NCBI GenBank assembly: GCA_964368965.1
Contig: CAYJDR010000045.1
Coordinates: 1-16,687, forward strand
Direction of reading: 5' to 3'
Length of the DNA stretch: 16,687 bases
Source of the DNA: CAYJDR01 sp964368965
GTDB lineage: Bacteria; Chrysiogenota; Deferribacteres; Deferribacterales; Mucispirillaceae
Shown: positions 15,068 through 16,687 of the stretch, piece by piece
Numbering within the stretch: the first letter of the stretch is position 1
How the letters are laid out: each line of letters opens with the position of its first letter
Notes under the pieces: generated by a model
Told to the model about the DNA's origin: nothing
The model's input: the letters and a program-made list of their open reading frames with translations, nothing else
Databases searched by the model: none
Made by a program: the position numbers and the translations under genes

Positions 15068-16596
15068 AGACGGAGCTATCCGTCCTTAGAGAACTCAGCT
15101 TTGCAGTAGTTCATGAACGTAATATCCCATCATTACTAAAGAAAGTAATATCTGTTTTAAATAGACAGATGGGCATGTTACGTAGCACTATTACGTTGCG
15201 CAACGGCGACTTTTTTGAAATCGTCGTCGTTGATGGACTAAACAATGAAGAAGCGGATCGAGGTAAATATAAACTTGGCGAAGGCATCACAGGTATCGTC
15301 GGTCAAACAGGGATATCGCAAATTATCCCTGATATTTCAAAAGATCCACGCTTTAAAAATTTTACGAAAGCACGTGCTAAAGATAAAAAGTTAGCTTTTC
15401 TTTGTGTTCCAATATTTTATAGCGAAAAAGTGGTTGGCACACTCAGTGCTGATAAGAAAGTTGCGCCTGATGTGAACCTAGCATCAGATTTACGCTTTCT
15501 TGAAATCGTGGGCAACTTAGTTGCTGAAGCTGTAAACGTTGCAAGGCAAATAGAAGCTGAACAAAATGAACTAAGGGAAGAAAACGAACGCCTACGTGCC
15601 GCGTTGACATCGTCTTCTAAACCGTCAGGCATACTCGTTGGTAACTGCAACTCAATGCAGCGCATATATGAGCTAATCAAGCAAGTTGCGCCAAGTGATG
15701 CTACTGTGTTGATACGTGGTTCATCTGGTACTGGTAAAGAGCTTGTCGCAAGTGAGATAAGCAAACTAAGCCCACGTGCTGGCAAGCCATTTATAGCTAT
15801 CAACTGTGCTGCATTACCTGAAAACTTGGTTGAAAGTGAATTGTTTGGGCATGAAAAAGGCTCGTTTACAGGCGCTGTCGCAAAGCGTGTTGGCAGGGTT
15901 GAAGAGGCCGACGGCGGTACACTATTTCTTGATGAAGTTGGCGACTTAACTCAGCAAACACAAGTAAAATTATTGCGTTTTATACAAGAGCGTACATTTT
16001 CACGTGTTGGTAGCAACAAGGAGCTGAAAAGTAATGTTCGACTACTTGCTGCAACAAGCCGTAACCTTGAAGAGCTTATGGAGCAAAACAAATTCCGTGA
16101 GGATTTATATTATCGCTTAAACGTATTTCCAATCGCATTGCCAGACTTAAATAAGCGACGTTGCGATATTTTGCTTTTAGCAGAACATTTTATAGATAAA
16201 ATGAATGTGCGCTATAACAAAAATGTTCAACGCTTATCATCACCGGCTATAAATATGCTTATGTCATATCATTGGCCAGGGAACGTGCGTGAGCTTGAAA
16301 ACTGTATCGAGCGTGCTGTGCTTACAGCTACAGACGATTGCATACATGGCTACAACTTGCCGCCATCGTTGCAAACAGGTGAGGAAACAGGCTCTGAGTT
16401 GATAACTGATGAGGAAGCTTCGTTTGAAACACTAGTAAACTCTTTCGAGCGTGAACTAATCGTTGAAGCACTCAAGAAAAATAACGGCAACATGTCAGCA
16501 GCTGGCAGAAGCCTAACGCTTACACCACGTGTTATGCATTACAAAATCAATAAACTAGGTATTATCGTAGATCAATACACGAACTCACAAAGCTAG
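15052..16596 (+). CDS. NifA-like sigma54-dependent activator (GAF, AAA+, Fis-type HTH)
   Basis: The protein has 514 residues. An N-terminal GAF sensor domain spans about residues 10-165, followed by a short coiled coil (about 165-185). The AAA+ sigma54-activating domain starts near 195. It has Walker A GSSGTGKE (223-230), a GSFTGA loop (270-275, a variant of GAFTGA that contacts sigma54), Walker B GGTLFLDEVGD (288-298) and FREDLYYRLNVF (348-359) carrying the arginine finger. A Fis-type helix-turn-helix ends it (about 465-503), with a T-P-R recognition helix like NifA. There is no receiver domain, so it is not NtrC. The C-x4-C linker of oxygen-sensitive proteobacterial NifA is absent. Translation starts inside dapL with only a weak AAGG, so coupling is likely. 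No nif genes are in view, so nitrogen fixation should not be assumed. Confidence 0.9.
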   Translation: MENQLETELSVLRELSFAVVHERNIPSLLKKVISVLNRQMGMLRSTITLRNGDFFEIVVVDGLNNEEADRGKYKLGEGITGIVGQTGISQIIPDISKDPRFKNFTKARAKDKKLAFLCVPIFYSEKVVGTLSADKKVAPDVNLASDLRFLEIVGNLVAEAVNVARQIEAEQNELREENERLRAALTSSSKPSGILVGNCNSMQRIYELIKQVAPSDATVLIRGSSGTGKELVASEISKLSPRAGKPFIAINCAALPENLVESELFGHEKGSFTGAVAKRVGRVEEADGGTLFLDEVGDLTQQTQVKLLRFIQERTFSRVGSNKELKSNVRLLAATSRNLEELMEQNKFREDLYYRLNVFPIALPDLNKRRCDILLLAEHFIDKMNVRYNKNVQRLSSPAINMLMSYHWPGNVRELENCIERAVLTATDDCIHGYNLPPSLQTGEETGSELITDEEASFETLVNSFERELIVEALKKNNGNMSAAGRSLTLTPRVMHYKINKLGIIVDQYTNSQS

Positions 16597-16613
16597 TTTA
16601 TCACAATAATTAG

Positions 16614-16642
16614 GCGATTGATTAATTTCAATCGCTTTTTTT
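16614..16642 (+). terminator. Intrinsic terminator of the dapL-activator operon
   Basis: GCGATTG (16614-16620) and CAATCGC (16629-16635) form a perfect 7-bp stem with an 8-base loop, followed by seven T. It lies 17 bases past the activator stop codon. The last 45 bases of the window hold nothing recognisable. Confidence 0.9.
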
Positions 16643-16687
16643 ATTCATAATCCAAACATTCTTCATTTTTGTTATAAAATATTCAAT

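Noticed and set aside
15052..16596. Calling the activator an oxygen-sensing NifA that controls nitrogen fixation
   Set aside because: No C-x4-C linker and no nif genes are visible. Only the domain layout and recognition helix are NifA-like.

Overview
The window looks like a bacterial chromosome segment of moderate-to-low GC with very AT-rich intergenic DNA. A left-edge gene fragment resembling the lipid A enzyme LpxI points to a Gram-negative envelope. A type III glutamine synthetase (GlnN), an LL-diaminopimelate aminotransferase (DapL) and a sigma54-dependent activator are also present. That combination occurs in several anaerobic or host-associated lineages, and I cannot assign a phylum from the sequence alone.

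Layout, left to right. On the minus strand, positions 1-4485 hold an operon reading carA, carB, then the LpxI-like gene that runs off the left edge. The intergenic stretch 4486-4863 holds candidate carA promoters, a carA leader hairpin and the glnN terminator. Also on the minus strand, glnN (4864-6981) is transcribed away from a divergent 385-bp regulatory region (6982-7366). That region carries a near-consensus sigma54 promoter for glnN overlapped by a good sigma70-like promoter, plus two copies of the dyad TTACA-N4-TGTAA, one on each side. On the plus strand, gltB and gltD (7367-13080) overlap by one base. Next comes a ~0.75-kb non-core zone (about 13064-13820). In it a small DUF805 membrane-protein gene sits between two ~125-bp direct copies of a structured non-coding repeat with short terminal inverted repeats. 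The first copy supplies the end and stop codon of gltD. A canonical sigma70 promoter then drives dapL and an overlapping NifA-like GAF/AAA+/Fis activator (13883-16596), closed by an intrinsic terminator.

Function. glnN plus gltBD make up a complete GS-GOGAT ammonium assimilation route. CarAB uses the resulting glutamine for carbamoyl phosphate (pyrimidines, arginine), and DapL makes LL-diaminopimelate (lysine, peptidoglycan) using glutamate as amino donor. The NifA-like activator shows that the cell uses sigma54, and it is a natural but untested candidate for acting at the glnN promoter.

The least ordinary parts are the repeat-flanked DUF805 cassette with its covarying hairpin, the shortened gltD whose last ~40 codons show different codon usage, and the shared dyads between glnN and gltB. 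I saw no tRNA, rRNA, CRISPR array, transposase or replication origin.
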